Assembly: GCA_045541255.1 (NCBI GenBank)
Contig: JAZQIU010000052.1
Span: forward strand, 1 to 22,029
Length of the DNA stretch: 22,029 nucleotides
From: UMGS1124 sp045541255
Lineage (GTDB): Bacteria > Bacillota_I > Bacilli_A > RF39 > UBA660
Direction: 5' to 3'
Positions 21,159 to 22,029 of this stretch are shown piece by piece (the stretch's first letter is position 1; every line of letters begins with the position of its first letter). The translations under genes and the position numbers were made by a program. The notes below the pieces were generated by a model that worked only from the letters and a program-made list of their open reading frames with translations, did not search any database and had not been told where the DNA came from.

Positions 21159-22029
21159 TTAGTCTTTCTCCTTTCTAAAAGTAAAAACATTCTCAAATAA
21201 ATATCCAACATTTCTATGACTAATATATATAATAGTTTTATCAGTATAATTAATTAAAATATCTTTAATAATATCAATTTCTAACTCTTTATCAACTTCT
21301 TTTAAAACTTCATCTAAAATTATAATATTTTTAGAATGTAATAAACATCTCGCAAGAATAACTCTATTTTTTTCTCCACCACTTAATATAGAATTATTTA
21401 CAATATTAGAATTCATTTCTAAATTAAGTTTATCTAATCGACAAATATTAATCACTTTATTTAAAGTTTCATTATTAATATCTTGACCTAAGCATAAATT
21501 ATTATATAAAGTATCATCAAATAATGTTTCATTTTGAGAAACATATGTAACTATATTAGATAAATCTAAATTTCTTATATCTTTTCCATCTAATAAAATA
21601 TTACCGCTATATCTTTGAATTTCATTATTCAATATTTTCATAAAAGTACTTTTTCCTATACCTGAAGGACCATTTATAAAAATTTTATCTTTATTATATA
21701 TCTCATAATTAATATTATTAATAATTTCATAGTCATTTATCTTATAAGATAAATTTTTTATTTTAATTTTTGAAAAAGTACTAGCCTCCTTTATTTTATT
21801 AACAATAGCAAATGACAAAAATTCATTATTCTTATTCATATATGCTTTAAACAATATAAAAGTTGGATAAAAATCTATTATTGTTTTTAAATTATTTATA
21901 TAAAAATTTATCAATGAAATAATAACTAAACTTTTAGATAAGTTATAATTATTACTTAATAAATAAGCAAATACAAATAATAAAAATATATTAAATAAAA
22001 TATTATTTATAGATGAAAAAATAAATATT
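21159..22029 (-). CDS. Peptide-exporting ABC transporter (partial, 5' end outside the window)
   Basis: The frame is open to the right edge, so the gene is cut; about 290 C-terminal residues are visible. The first 80 or so are hydrophobic, the end of a transmembrane domain. The rest is an ABC ATPase with Walker A GPSGIGKST (about visible residue 120-128), Q-loop YVSQNE, signature LSGGE (about 215-219), Walker B IIILDE (about 235-240) and H-loop SHR. The domain ends abruptly soon after the H-loop (VFTFRKEKD), shorter than most exporters. The two downstream genes encode double-glycine leader peptides, so this is probably a bacteriocin exporter with an N-terminal C39 peptidase domain beyond the window. 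The peptidase itself is not visible. TAA stop at 21159. Confidence 0.88.
   Translation of the reverse strand, partial: IFIFSSINNILFNIFLLFVFAYLLSNNYNLSKSLVIISLINFYINNLKTIIDFYPTFILFKAYMNKNNEFLSFAIVNKIKEASTFSKIKIKNLSYKINDYEIINNINYEIYNKDKIFINGPSGIGKSTFMKILNNEIQRYSGNILLDGKDIRNLDLSNIVTYVSQNETLFDDTLYNNLCLGQDINNETLNKVINICRLDKLNLEMNSNIVNNSILSGGEKNRVILARCLLHSKNIIILDEVLKEVDKELEIDIIKDILINYTDKTIIYISHRNVGYLFENVFTFRKEKD

Overview
The window comes from a very AT-rich, low-GC Gram-positive bacterium of the Bacillota. The best markers are a PolC-type replicative polymerase, DnaD, a long Rel protein, class B sortase, and three endospore genes (spoIIP, spoIVB and a cotD-like coat gene). The reduced gene set and base composition suggest the Erysipelotrichia/Mollicutes side of the Bacilli, for example uncultured gut lineages. 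That placement is inference. TGA acts as a stop and Trp is encoded by TGG, so the code is the standard bacterial one.

Layout: (1) 1-1086 is a + strand tRNA cluster of six genes (Lys, Ile, Glu, Glu, CAT-anticodon, Leu) in four transcription units, each with its own promoter and intrinsic terminator. (2) 1087-3166 holds a frameshifted small gene with a good promoter, then a class B sortase with an unusually large cytoplasmic N-terminal domain. (3) 3173-12541, nearly all on the - strand, carries spoIIP plus a small membrane protein gene, polC, a rel gene, an orphan gene, a cotD-like coat gene, an orphan gene and a pspC-domain gene. (4) 12551-13066 has no protein gene. It holds what looks like an independent structured RNA gene on the - strand, with a TTGACA promoter, multi-branched folding, a predicted loop-loop interaction and its own terminator. 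It diverges from a MraZ/AbrB-like gene. (5) 13471-20749, on the - strand, carries ffh, spoIVB, xseB, xseA, nusB, nth, dnaD, cca and a CmpB-like membrane protein gene. The order nusB-xseA-xseB-spoIVB is a condensed form of the Bacillus cluster. (6) 20811-22029 is a bacteriocin locus on the - strand: the C-terminal part of a peptide-exporting ABC transporter, cut by the window edge, followed by two short double-glycine leader peptides.

The genes cover replication (polC, dnaD), repair (nth, xseAB), protein targeting (ffh), tRNA maturation (cca with the tRNA genes), stringent-response control (rel), sporulation (spoIIP, spoIVB, cotD) and competition (bacteriocin). The strongest leads for new biology are the structured RNA at 12601-12966, the two-peptide bacteriocin, the Rel protein whose synthetase half has lost the catalytic Glu, the insertion in the PolC polymerase domain, and the N-terminal domain of the sortase.

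Several gene starts were moved inward from the longest frame (polC, spoIIP, spoIVB, ffh, pspC, the CmpB-like gene, bacteriocin peptide A), because the Shine-Dalgarno sequence and often the promoter lie between the first ATG or GTG and the chosen one.
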